Assembly: GCF_011038975.1 (NCBI RefSeq)
Contig: NZ_JAAKEC010000014.1
Coordinates: 1 to 64,000, forward strand
Source: Adlercreutzia sp. ZJ176
GTDB lineage: Bacteria; Actinomycetota; Coriobacteriia; Coriobacteriales; Eggerthellaceae
Length of the DNA: 64,000 nucleotides
Direction: 5' to 3'
The notes below the pieces were generated by a model. That model saw only the letters and a program-made list of their open reading frames with translations. It did not search any database and was not told where the DNA came from. Positions 43,281 to 51,588 of the stretch are shown here, one piece after another. Both the position numbers and the translations under genes were made by a program. How positions within the stretch are numbered: position 1 is the stretch's first letter; each line of letters begins with the position of its first letter.

Positions 43281-45998
43281 TTGCAGGCTCGATACGTGTT
43301 GGCGTTTGACACGGCCAATGAGGTGATCTCCATCGGCGTGGGCGCGCTTGACGCGGCCGCGCGCTCGGTCGCGCTCGTCGCGGCTGCCGAGGTGGCGGCG
43401 CGGCGCGCGTCGAACACGCAGCTTCTGCCGCGCATCGACGCGCTGCTCCGGGATGCGGGCGTGGCGCGCGAGGACATCGCGTGCGTGGCGGTGGGGCGCG
43501 GCCCGGGCTCGTTCACGGGCGTGCGCATTGCCATGGCCACGGCCAAGGGGATCGCGAGCGCGCTCGAGGTGGGCCTCGTGGGCGTTTCGACGCTCGACGC
43601 GGTGGCGTGGGGTGCGTGGCGCGCGGGCGTGCGCGGGCACCTGCTCGTGGCGGCTGACGCCATGCGCAAGGAGGTGTACCCGGTCGAGTTCGACGTGAGC
43701 GACGCGGGCACGGCGCGCCTCGGCGAGGACCGCGTGGTGAAGGCGGATGCGTGCGCGAAGGAGTACGCGGCTGAGGGTGCCGATCCCGCCGCCGGCGAGG
43801 GCGCGGGGCAGCTCAGTCGCTCGGACAGTCCTGCTTCGCACGGAAGCGCCGCCGGCGCTTCCGGCTCGTGCGGAACTCGCTTGGTGAGCAGCCCCGAGCC
43901 CTCGTCGGCTCCCGACGCGGCGGAGGCAGAGCGGGGCTCAGTCGCTCATTCTTCCGGGCAGCTGCTCATCACGGGGGATGCGCTCAGGAAGTATGCCGAC
44001 CTGTTCGCGGCGTGCGGCGTGCTGCTCCCCGAGGAGCAGTGGACGCCGACGGGCGCGGGCCTGCTGCTGGCGCTGCAGGCGGCGTGGCGCGCCGGCGAGG
44101 CGGACCCCCTCGACGCGCGTCGGCATGACCCGGTGTTCGCGCTGCCGGTGTACACGCGCCTGTCGGACGCCGAGGAGGCTGAGCGCGCGCGTCTCGCGCG
44201 CGCGGACCAGGCGCTCGCCGGCGCGCGCGGCAGCAAGCACGTCACCATGAACGACACGGCCATCGCCAACGCGCGCGCGAACGGCGAGGGCATCGCCTAC
44301 AAGCCGCTCGACGCGGCACACGTGGCCAACGTGGCTGCGCTCGAGGAGCGCATCATGGGGTCTGACGCGTGGAGCGCGGCGCTCGTCGCCGACGAGCTGG
44401 GCCGCGCCGACCGCGTGTGGTGGGCGGCCTTCGCGGCCGATCCCTCCATGCCGCTTCCGCCTGACGCGCCGCTCGTGGGCTATGCGGGCGGCTGGGTGGT
44501 CGACGGCGACGTGCAGATTCTCAAGGTGGGGACCGCGCCCGAGCACCGCCGGCGCGGCATCGCCGCCGAGCTCGTCGCGCGCGTGGCCGCCGACGCGCGC
44601 AACCTGGGCGCGCGCACGAGCTCGCTCGAGGTGCGCGCGGCGAACGCGGGTGCGCAGGCGCTCTACGCGGCGCTCGGCTACGCGAGCCTCGGCGTGCGCC
44701 CGCGCTACTACTCCGACGGCGAGGACGCCCTCATCATGAAGGCGGAGGCGCTGCCTGCTGCGCGCAAGGACGTCGCGGGCATGGAGCTGCAGCGCCTCGA
44801 CGACGGGGGCGCCGCGCGCGGAGGCGCGGGCGCCGCTGGTGCAGGCGCGTTTGGTGCGGGAGCGACCGGCGCAAGCGCAAGCGCGGCAGGCACAGGCGCC
44901 GACGCAGGCGCGTCCGCACTCGCCGCGGACGCGGGCCCGGCGTCCGAGCCCGTCCGCCCGCTCATCCTCGCCATCGAGTCCTCCTGCGACGAGACGGCCG
45001 CCGCCGTCGTCAACGGGGACGGCATCCTGCTCTCTGACGTGGTGGCCTCGCAGATCGACTTCCACGCGCGCTTCGGCGGCGTGGTGCCTGAGATCGCGAG
45101 CCGCAAGCACATCGAGGCCATCTGCGGCGTGTGCGACGAGTGCCTCGACGTGGCGGCCGCCCGCCTCGGCGGCGCGCCGGGCAGCCTGCGCTGGCGCGAC
45201 CTCGACGCCGTGGCGGTCACCTACGCGCCGGGGCTCGTGGGCGCGCTCGTGGTGGGCGTGGCGTTCGCGAAGGGCGCGGCGTGGGCGGCTGGCGTGCCCT
45301 TCATCGGCGTGCACCACCTCGAGGGCCACCTCTATGCGAACAAGGTGGGCGCGCCCGACTTCGCGCCGCCCGCGGTGGTGTCGCTCGTGTCGGGCGGCAA
45401 CACCCTGCTCGTGCACATGCGCGACTGGGGCGACTACGCCACGCTTGGCGCCACCATCGACGACGCGGTGGGCGAGGCGTTCGACAAGGTGGCGAAGGCG
45501 CTCGGGCTGGGGTACCCCGGCGGCCCCGTGATCTCGCGCTACGCGAAGGACGGCAACCCGGAGGCCATCGCGTTCCCCCGCGCCATGATGCACTCGGGTG
45601 ATCTGCGCTTCTCGCTCTCGGGCCTCAAGACCGCGGTCGTCACCTACGTCAACCAAGAGCGCGCGGCCGGGCGTGAGCTTGACGTGCCCGACGTCTGCGC
45701 GAGCTTCCAGCAGGCGGTCGTCGACGTGCAGGTGGCGAAGGCGAAGCGGGCGCTCGAGGAGACGGGCGCGCGCACGTTCTGTCTTGGCGGCGGCGTGGCG
45801 GCCAACCCCGTGCTGCGCGCGGCCTACGAGGAGCTGTGCGCGAAGATGCGCGTGCGGCTGGTCATGCCGCCTCTGCACTCGTGCGGCGACAACGCGGGCA
45901 TGATCGCGCTCGTGGCGCTCGACCGCTACCGCGCGGGCAGGTTCTTCGGGCTCGACGCCGACGCCCAGGCCCACGCCGACCTCGACGAGCCGTACTAG
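43281..45998 (+). CDS. TsaB-RimI-TsaD triple fusion (t6A synthesis)
   Basis: A 905-aa fusion. Residues ~1-310 are TsaB (LAFDTANEVISIGVG, VGRGPGSFTGVRIAMATAKGIA). Residues ~322-487 are a GNAT acetyltransferase of RimI type (VGTAPEHRRRGIAAELVARV). An Ala/Gly linker runs ~490-558. Residues ~560-905 are TsaD (AIESSCDETAAAVV, metal motif HHLEGHLYA, VSGGNTLLV, FCLGGGVAANPVLR). TsaB and TsaD form the tRNA-A37 threonylcarbamoyl transferase with TsaE; RimI acetylates a ribosomal protein. TTG at 43281 follows CGGAGG; GTG 43296 is possible. The TsaB part carries an in-frame repeat-derived insert at residues ~170-225. Confidence 0.92.
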   Translation: MQARYVLAFDTANEVISIGVGALDAAARSVALVAAAEVAARRASNTQLLPRIDALLRDAGVAREDIACVAVGRGPGSFTGVRIAMATAKGIASALEVGLVGVSTLDAVAWGAWRAGVRGHLLVAADAMRKEVYPVEFDVSDAGTARLGEDRVVKADACAKEYAAEGADPAAGEGAGQLSRSDSPASHGSAAGASGSCGTRLVSSPEPSSAPDAAEAERGSVAHSSGQLLITGDALRKYADLFAACGVLLPEEQWTPTGAGLLLALQAAWRAGEADPLDARRHDPVFALPVYTRLSDAEEAERARLARADQALAGARGSKHVTMNDTAIANARANGEGIAYKPLDAAHVANVAALEERIMGSDAWSAALVADELGRADRVWWAAFAADPSMPLPPDAPLVGYAGGWVVDGDVQILKVGTAPEHRRRGIAAELVARVAADARNLGARTSSLEVRAANAGAQALYAALGYASLGVRPRYYSDGEDALIMKAEALPAARKDVAGMELQRLDDGGAARGGAGAAGAGAFGAGATGASASAAGTGADAGASALAADAGPASEPVRPLILAIESSCDETAAAVVNGDGILLSDVVASQIDFHARFGGVVPEIASRKHIEAICGVCDECLDVAAARLGGAPGSLRWRDLDAVAVTYAPGLVGALVVGVAFAKGAAWAAGVPFIGVHHLEGHLYANKVGAPDFAPPAVVSLVSGGNTLLVHMRDWGDYATLGATIDDAVGEAFDKVAKALGLGYPGGPVISRYAKDGNPEAIAFPRAMMHSGDLRFSLSGLKTAVVTYVNQERAAGRELDVPDVCASFQQAVVDVQVAKAKRALEETGARTFCLGGGVAANPVLRAAYEELCAKMRVRLVMPPLHSCGDNAGMIALVALDRYRAGRFFGLDADAQAHADLDEPY
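43805..43895. repeat. Modular palindromic element inside tsaB, copy C
   Basis: A 91-bp element with outer arms GGGGCAGCTCA/TGAGCAGCCCC, the family segments CGCTCGGACAGTCCTGCTTCG and GCGGAACTCGCTTGG, and its own inner hairpin GGAAGCGCC-GCC-GGCGCTTCC (43842-43862). It matches copies A and B at 6665 and 6811. A half copy (GGGGCTCAGTCGCTC) follows at about 43933. It is read through in frame as a Ser/Ala/Gly-rich stretch. Confidence 0.75.
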
Positions 45999-46102
45999 CG
46001 CGCAGCGCGCCGCCCCGGCTCAGGGCAGGCGGGCGCTTCGGGCTCGCGGCTCGCAAACTCGCGGCTCGCAACGCGCGGCGCTCCCGCGGTTCCCGCGCGC
46101 CG

Positions 46103-46804
46103 CTACTCCCAGCTCTCGAGCAGCCGCCGCACGATGGCGGCGCAGTCGGCGGCAGCGCGCGCCTCGAAGACGGGGTAGTCCACGGCGTCCGACCCGTCGG
46201 CCTTGTCGGATATGGCGCGCACGATGCCGCAGGGCACGCCGCCCAGCCAGCACGCCTGCGCGATGGCGGCGCCTTCCATCTCGCAGCACGCGGCGCCGAA
46301 CGTCGTGCGGATGCGGGCCTTCTCCGCGGCGTCGCGCACGAAGCGGTCGCCGGAGGCCACGCGCCCCTCGTGCACCCCGACGCGGCACGTCGCGCGCACC
46401 GCGTTTGCGAGCCGCTCGCGCAGGCGCACGTCGCAGGGGAACGCGAGCGCGTCGAGCCCCGGCGTCTGCCCGGGCGCGTACCCGAGGTTGCAGACGTCCA
46501 TCAGGTGGTTCACGGCGTCGGTCGCCACCACCACGTCGCCGATGTCGATCGCCGCGTCGAGCGAGCCGGCCACGCCGGTGTTCACCACGTGCGTGACGCC
46601 GAAGCGGCCGATGAGCACCTGCGCGCACACGGCGGCGTTCACCATCCCCACGCTGCACTGCACCACCACGGCGGGCGTGCTCCCGATGACCCCCTCGAAG
46701 AAGTCCCTGTTCGCGCAGGTGGTGACGCGCACGTCGTCGAGCGCATCGCGCAGGGCCTCCACTTCGACGTCCATGGCGCCGATGACGCCGACCTTCACCG
46801 TCAT
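46103..46804 (-). CDS. mtnN: MTA/SAH nucleosidase
   Basis: Hydrolyses methylthioadenosine and S-adenosylhomocysteine (SAH), releasing adenine. The 233-aa product has VGVIGAMDVEVEAL, VVNTGVAGSLD, CEMEGAAIAQA (catalytic-site Glu) and VRAISDKADG (catalytic Asp). AAGGAGG is upstream of ATG 46804. It is 17 bp after luxS on the same strand: together they recycle SAH to homocysteine with AI-2 as by-product. A futalosine-hydrolase role is a minor alternative. Confidence 0.92.
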   Translation of the reverse strand: MTVKVGVIGAMDVEVEALRDALDDVRVTTCANRDFFEGVIGSTPAVVVQCSVGMVNAAVCAQVLIGRFGVTHVVNTGVAGSLDAAIDIGDVVVATDAVNHLMDVCNLGYAPGQTPGLDALAFPCDVRLRERLANAVRATCRVGVHEGRVASGDRFVRDAAEKARIRTTFGAACCEMEGAAIAQACWLGGVPCGIVRAISDKADGSDAVDYPVFEARAAADCAAIVRRLLESWE

Positions 46805-46821
46805 GCCGTCCTCCTTCTGCG

Positions 46822-47316
46822 CTAGTCGAGCAGCGCGGGGTAGGCGGTGTGCGCCTCGTCGAGCACCTCGAGCGTCTCGGCCACGTAGCGGCGCGCCCAC
46901 CACTTCGCCTGCGCGAGGTCGGAGTCGTGGTAATTGCCGCACTCCTCGGGGCGCGCGCCGGGGATCTCGCCCTCGAAGTCGCGCGCGAACGTGAACAGGC
47001 GCAGCACCAGGTCGGCGACGTCAGCGGGCTCGTACGCGCCGAACACCACCAGGTAGAAGCCCGTGCGGCAGCCCATGGGGCCGAAGTAGACCACGCGGTC
47101 GGCCCACGCGGCGTCGTTGCGCAGGAAGGTGGCGCCGAGGTGCTCGAGCGCGTGTACGGCGGCGGTGTCCATCACCGGCTCGCGGTTCGGCGCGGTCATG
47201 CGCAGGTCGAACGTGGTGGTCACGCAGCCGGTGGCGGCGTCCGCGTCGCTGCGCGACACGTACACGCCCGGCTCGAGCACGGTGTGGTCAACGGAAAAGC
47301 TGGCGATTCGCTCCAT
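46822..47316 (-). CDS. luxS: S-ribosylhomocysteine lyase LuxS
   Basis: Splits S-ribosylhomocysteine into homocysteine and the AI-2 precursor DPD. The 164-aa product keeps the metal motif H55-A-L-E58-H59, C83 (GPMGCRTGFYL) and C126 (PEECGNYHD). It is first in the luxS-mtnN operon. A 26-bp palindrome lies 87 bp upstream between it and the divergent MFS gene. Confidence 0.95.
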   Translation of the reverse strand: MERIASFSVDHTVLEPGVYVSRSDADAATGCVTTTFDLRMTAPNREPVMDTAAVHALEHLGATFLRNDAAWADRVVYFGPMGCRTGFYLVVFGAYEPADVADLVLRLFTFARDFEGEIPGARPEECGNYHDSDLAQAKWWARRYVAETLEVLDEAHTAYPALLD

Positions 47317-47402
47317 GGGTCAAACTCCTTCGGATGATGCTCGGATGCCGCCTGGCGGTGCGCGGGGTGCGCTCGGCGGCGCGCGGGGCGCGCGAGGGCG
47401 CT

Positions 47403-47428
47403 GCGCTAGATTGTATACGATCTAGCGC
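47403..47428. promoter_or_regulatory. Operator-like palindrome between luxS and MFS gene
   Basis: GCGCTAGAT-TGTATACG-ATCTAGCGC: 9-bp perfect arms around an 8-bp, itself nearly palindromic, centre. TATAC within it could be part of a -10 box. Its position between divergent genes suggests a dimeric repressor site controlling one or both. Confidence 0.6.
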
Positions 47429-47528
47429 GCGGCGCAGCCAAAACCGCTACACTAGGACGTGACGGTGTTTTGCGGGCGCTGCGGTTCCGGTCGCGCGTTC
47501 GATTGTTCTGACGAGGGAGAACGGGGCT

Positions 47529-48929
47529 ATGGCGGGTTCTGCGCACGTGGTGTCCGACGACGAGGTGACCGAGGGCGCGACGGCGCGCGCATCCGCCGCA
47601 TCCGCCGGGAAGGCGGCTGCCCAGCCGCGGCTGTGGACGGCGGTGTTCGTGCTCATCGTGCTGCTGACGTTCTGCTGCTTCGTGATGGGGCAGGGGCTGA
47701 ACGCGGGCACGTCGGTGTTTCTCTCGCGCGTGGGCTACGGCGCGTCGCTCGCGGGCGTGCTCGCGCTGGTGTTCTCGGCCTCGGCGGCGGTCGCGCGCCT
47801 GGTCATCGGACCGATCATCGACGCCGGGAAGTGCTCGCTGGTCATCCTTCTGGGCATGGTCATCCTGCTGGCGGGCACGGTCGTGCCGCTCGCGGGGCAG
47901 GGCGTGGCGCTCTACACCGCAAGCCGCGTGCTGCAGGGCGTGGGATTCGCCATGGCCACCACCGCCGCGTCGACGGCGGCGGCTGACGTGCTGCCGCGGG
48001 CGCGCCTGGGCGAGGGCATCGGCTACTACGGGCTCGGGCAGGCGCTCGCCATGTCGGTCGGGCCGGCGCTCGCGCTCTTCCTCGCGGGGACCGACCCCGC
48101 GTCGAACCTGTACGCGGGCTTGTCGCTGGTGGCGGTCGCCGGGCTGGCGGTCGCGTTCTTCACGCGCTACGAGCGCAAGCCGCTTGCGCTGCCCGAGACC
48201 TCGGCGTTCCGCGAGCGCTGGGAGCGCGCCGAGCGTGCGAAGGCGCAGGCCGCGGAGGCAGAGCCGCAGGCGGCGAAAGGGGAGGCTGCGCAGGCCGCGA
48301 AGGGGGAGGCCGCGCAAGCTGTGCCGGCCGTGCAGGCCGCGCAGGGGAAGGCTGCGAAGGCGCCGTCCTTCTTCGAGCCGCGCGCGCTTCCCGGCGCCAT
48401 CCCCATGACCATCATGTGCCCCACCTTCGGCTTCGGCATCTTCTTCGTGGGCCTCTACGGCACGCAGATCGGCGTGGCGAACGCGAGTCTGTTCTACACC
48501 ATTTCGGCCATCAGCATGATCGCCGTGCGCCTGAAGTCGAAGTCGTTCATGGACCGCGTGGCTCCCATCAAGACGTTCACGGTGGCGGTGGCGTGCGGCC
48601 TGGTCACGTGCGTGATGCTCTACTTTGGGCCGGCGAGCGACTACGTGTTCTACGCAGCGGGCGTCTTCTACGGGCTGTGCCTCGGCATCAGCCTGCCGCT
48701 CAACCAGGCGGTTGCGGTGAAGAACACCCCGCCCGAGCGCTGGGGCGCCACCAACGCGCTGTTCCTGCTGATGAACGACGTGGGCATCGGATTGGCCAGC
48801 GCGCTGTGGGGATTCACCAACGACGCCTTCGGCTTCGGCGTCACCATCTGCCTGGTGATGGTCTGCCTCGTCGCCTCCTACGTCGCCGCCTGGGTCTTCT
48901 ACCCCGAGAAGGACCGCGCCTGGAGGTAG
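47529..48929 (+). CDS. MFS transporter
   Basis: A 466-aa major facilitator with 12 spans: GTSVFLSRVGYGASLAGVLA and GPIIDAGKCSLVIL in the first half, PAVAVKNTPPERWGATNALF-like cytoplasmic loop in the second. The central loop contains a repeat of AAKGEAAQ units, Ala/Lys/Glu-rich and probably disordered. It resembles YfcJ/multidrug-type MFS. GAGGGAGAACGGGG precedes ATG 47529. Substrate unknown; expression is probably tied to the palindrome at 47403. Confidence 0.85.
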   Translation: MAGSAHVVSDDEVTEGATARASAASAGKAAAQPRLWTAVFVLIVLLTFCCFVMGQGLNAGTSVFLSRVGYGASLAGVLALVFSASAAVARLVIGPIIDAGKCSLVILLGMVILLAGTVVPLAGQGVALYTASRVLQGVGFAMATTAASTAAADVLPRARLGEGIGYYGLGQALAMSVGPALALFLAGTDPASNLYAGLSLVAVAGLAVAFFTRYERKPLALPETSAFRERWERAERAKAQAAEAEPQAAKGEAAQAAKGEAAQAVPAVQAAQGKAAKAPSFFEPRALPGAIPMTIMCPTFGFGIFFVGLYGTQIGVANASLFYTISAISMIAVRLKSKSFMDRVAPIKTFTVAVACGLVTCVMLYFGPASDYVFYAAGVFYGLCLGISLPLNQAVAVKNTPPERWGATNALFLLMNDVGIGLASALWGFTNDAFGFGVTICLVMVCLVASYVAAWVFYPEKDRAWR

Positions 48930-49060
48930 GGCGCCGCCGCGCTCCTCACTTGCGCCTGGCGCCGCGCTCCTGCTCCGCCGCGCCCGCGTCCTTCCTCCCG
49001 CTCCGCCGCGCCCGCGCCCGTCCGCCTGGCCTCGGGGTGCCTGCGTCCGCTCGCCAGCCG

Positions 49061-49804
49061 CTACCGCGGCTTGCGCGCCACGTGGACGGCGGCTATGCCG
49101 CCCGTGTAGTTCTTCCAGGTGACGTCGCGAAAGCCCGCCTCCTCCATGAGGGCGGCGAGGCCCTGCTGGTCGGGGAAGGCGCGGATCGACTTCGCCAGGT
49201 ACACGAAGCCGTCCCGATCGCCGGTGATGAGCCCGCCCCAGAACGGGATGAGGTGCCTCAGGTAGAAGCCGTAGAGCGCGCGCCATGCCCGGTTCGGCGG
49301 CGTGGAGAACTCGAGGCACACGAGCGCGCCGCCGGGGCGCAGCACGCGGTACATCTCGGAGAGGGCGCGCGGGCGGTCGGGCATGTTGCGGATGCCGTAG
49401 GCCATGGTGATCGCGTCGTAGCTCGCGTCGGGGTACGGGATGTTCTGCGCGTCGACCACCTCGAACTCCACGGGCACGCCGCCCGCGGCGCCCGCCGCGC
49501 GGTGCATGCGTGCCACGTCGAGCATCTCGGGCACCAGGTCGGTGCACTGGATGCGCGCGGGCCGCTTCGCGCGCGCCACCGCGAAGGTGACGTCGCCCGT
49601 GCCGCCCGCGATGTCGAGCACCTCGTCGGTCGCGCTGATGGGGGCCTGGCGCATCATGCCGGCGAGCCACAGCCGGTAGGCGCCGAAGCTCGAGACGGCG
49701 TTGAACCGCTCGTATTTTCGGGCGATCTGCGAGAAGATGCTCTTCACGCGCTCGGATGAAAGCTCGGCGGGCGCTTCCTCGCCCGTTGCGGTGTCGATGC
49801 TCAA
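49061..49804 (-). CDS. menG: Demethylmenaquinone methyltransferase
   Basis: Last step of menaquinone synthesis, SAM-dependent C-methylation. The 247-aa product has the UbiE/MenG motifs FSQIARKYERFNAVSSFG, VLDIAGGTGDVTFAVA, YDAITMAYGIRNMPDR and FSTPPNRAWRALYGFYLRHLIP. Start ATG at 49804. The SAH it makes is recycled by the mtnN/luxS pair nearby. The 48930-49060 gap downstream is GC-rich with a short direct repeat (GCTCCGCCGCGCCCGCG) and no gene. Confidence 0.92.
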   Translation of the reverse strand: MSIDTATGEEAPAELSSERVKSIFSQIARKYERFNAVSSFGAYRLWLAGMMRQAPISATDEVLDIAGGTGDVTFAVARAKRPARIQCTDLVPEMLDVARMHRAAGAAGGVPVEFEVVDAQNIPYPDASYDAITMAYGIRNMPDRPRALSEMYRVLRPGGALVCLEFSTPPNRAWRALYGFYLRHLIPFWGGLITGDRDGFVYLAKSIRAFPDQQGLAALMEEAGFRDVTWKNYTGGIAAVHVARKPR

Positions 49805-49852
49805 GGTGTGTACTCCCCGGAATCGCGGTGGGACCGTTCAAACGCGTCTAGT

Positions 49853-49876
49853 ATATCTGTTTTCATATCCGTTTTC
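49853..49876. promoter_or_regulatory. 12-bp tandem repeat in divergent promoter region
   Basis: ATATCTGTTTTC (49853-49864) is followed directly by ATATCCGTTTTC (49865-49876). This AT-rich tandem between menG and the HemW-like gene could be a regulator site or promoter element. A minus-strand TATACT box overlaps its left end. Confidence 0.4.
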
Positions 49877-49955
49877 GCGGGCGCATCGCCGCGAAGAAGC
49901 GGTACCATAGCCGATTGGACTATCCACGCCGACCTTCGCACGTTAAGGAGTACCC

Positions 49956-51284
49956 ATGCTGTCTGAGCGCATGCTCACCACCGTTGTCAAGCAGCTCGCC
50001 CGCTGCGAGCTGGCGCTGAAGCCCACCGACGAGACGATGATGCCCGCGCCCGAGCCGGGCCGCAAGTACATGCTCTACATGCACGTGCCGTTCTGCCAGC
50101 GCCTGTGCCCGTACTGCAGCTTCAACCGCTACGCCTTCCGCGAGGACGTGGCGCGGCCCTACTTCGCCAACATGCGCAAGGAGATGCTCATGGTGCGCGA
50201 CCTGGGGTACGACATCGAGAGCATCTACATGGGCGGCGGCACGCCCACCGTCATGCTCGACGAGCTGTGCGAGACGCTCGATCTGGCCCGCGACATCTGG
50301 GACATCAGGGAGGTGGCGTCCGAGACGAACCCGAACCACCTGGTGCAGCCCTATCTCGACGCGCTCAAGGGCCGCGTGCAGCGCCTCTCCGTGGGCGTGC
50401 AGAGCTTCAACGACGATCTTCTGAAGCAGATGGACCGCTATGACAAGTACGGCAGCGGCGAGGAGATCTACGAGCGCATCGCAGGCGCGCTCCCGTACTT
50501 CGACTCGCTGAACGTCGACATGATCTTCAACTTCCCGAGCCAGACCGAGGAGATCCTCTTCGACGACTTGGAGAAGGTCGCCACGTGCGGCGCGCGCCAG
50601 ACCACGTTCTCGCCGCTGTACGTGTCGCACGGCACCATGAGCAAGATGGCGCGCACCCTCGGCAAGATGGACTACCCGCGCGAGTACCGCTACTACCAGA
50701 TCCTCGACGGCGTGCTCGCGGGCGGGGATGACCCGCTGTTCCACCGCACGACGCTGTGGACCTTCACGCGCAACGGCGCCGACGAGGCGACGCGCGACGG
50801 CGCGCCGCAGATCGACGAGTTCCAGACGTTCTACGACCAGTACCCCGCCATCGGAAGCGGCTCCATCACGTATCTGAACCGCAGCCTCTACGTGAACACG
50901 TTCAGCATCAAGGAGTACAACGAGGCCATCGAGAGCGGGCGGATGTCGCTCATGGGCCGGAGCGACATGTCCGAGCGCGACCTCATGCGCTACTGCTTCT
51001 TGGTGAACCTCTACAAGCTGCGCCTCGACAAGCGCGCCTTCGCGCGCGAGTTCGGCGTGAGCATCGAGCGCGGCCTGCCCGTCGAGCTCGCGTTCATGCG
51101 CGCGAACCGCGCGTTCGCCACCGACACGCCCGACGAGCTCACCCTCACGCCGCGCGGCCGCTACCTCGTGGTGGTGATGTACCGCCAGTTCCTGAGCGCT
51201 ATGAACAACCTGCGCGAGCAGGCGCGCAACGCCCTGTCCGGCCCGGAGCGCGAGCTCCTCTTCGGCGACGGCACCCAAAGGTAG
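49956..51284 (+). CDS. HemN/HemW-family radical SAM protein
   Basis: A 442-aa protein of the coproporphyrinogen-oxidase-like radical SAM family: C47xxxC51xxC54 (FCQRLCPYCSFNRYAF) binds the SAM cluster, MGGGTPT and RLSVGVQSFNDDLLKQMDR follow. HemW members are heme chaperones and others act on heme or porphyrins; the long C-terminal part does not let me choose. No other heme gene is in the window. ATG at 49956 follows TTAAGGAGT. A role in quinone or heme metabolism beside menG is plausible but unproven. Confidence 0.82.
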   Translation: MLSERMLTTVVKQLARCELALKPTDETMMPAPEPGRKYMLYMHVPFCQRLCPYCSFNRYAFREDVARPYFANMRKEMLMVRDLGYDIESIYMGGGTPTVMLDELCETLDLARDIWDIREVASETNPNHLVQPYLDALKGRVQRLSVGVQSFNDDLLKQMDRYDKYGSGEEIYERIAGALPYFDSLNVDMIFNFPSQTEEILFDDLEKVATCGARQTTFSPLYVSHGTMSKMARTLGKMDYPREYRYYQILDGVLAGGDDPLFHRTTLWTFTRNGADEATRDGAPQIDEFQTFYDQYPAIGSGSITYLNRSLYVNTFSIKEYNEAIESGRMSLMGRSDMSERDLMRYCFLVNLYKLRLDKRAFAREFGVSIERGLPVELAFMRANRAFATDTPDELTLTPRGRYLVVVMYRQFLSAMNNLREQARNALSGPERELLFGDGTQR

Positions 51285-51350
51285 GGAAGGGGAGCCGCCG
51301 CGCGCCGCGCAAAGGCGGCGGGCGGCAGCTTTGCGTGTCTCGCGTTGCCC

Positions 51351-51451
51351 TGCGCTCCCGCGCGCAGGGGCGGGGCCTCCGCGTACGTCTCAGCTGCGTT
51401 GTGATGCGATTTCAGCCAGCTGCGCTCCCGCGCGCAGGGGCAGGGCCTCCG
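51351..51451. repeat. 31-bp direct repeats 70 bp apart
   Basis: TGCGCTCCCGCGCGCAGGGG followed by C-G/A-GGGCCTCCG occurs at 51351-51381 and 51421-51451 with one mismatch. Each contains a short self-complementary core (TGCGC/GCGCA). The remaining part of 51285-51588 holds an extended -10 (TGC-TATGAT, 51540-51548) for the next gene. Confidence 0.7.
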
Positions 51452-51588
51452 AGCGTCCCGCGCGGCGCGTCCGCCGCGCGCCTTCAACCGCAAAGAGTGT
51501 GTGTTTGGGCGCGGGCGGCGAGGCGGGTTCGCCGCCCAGTGCTATGATACGAATCTGATCCAGTTTCGCGGACACGAAGAAGGTGCCC

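Noticed and set aside
49956-51284. Assignment as oxygen-independent coproporphyrinogen oxidase HemN
   Set aside because: The radical SAM core fits, but no other heme gene is nearby and the C-terminal part does not allow HemN to be separated from HemW or other family members.
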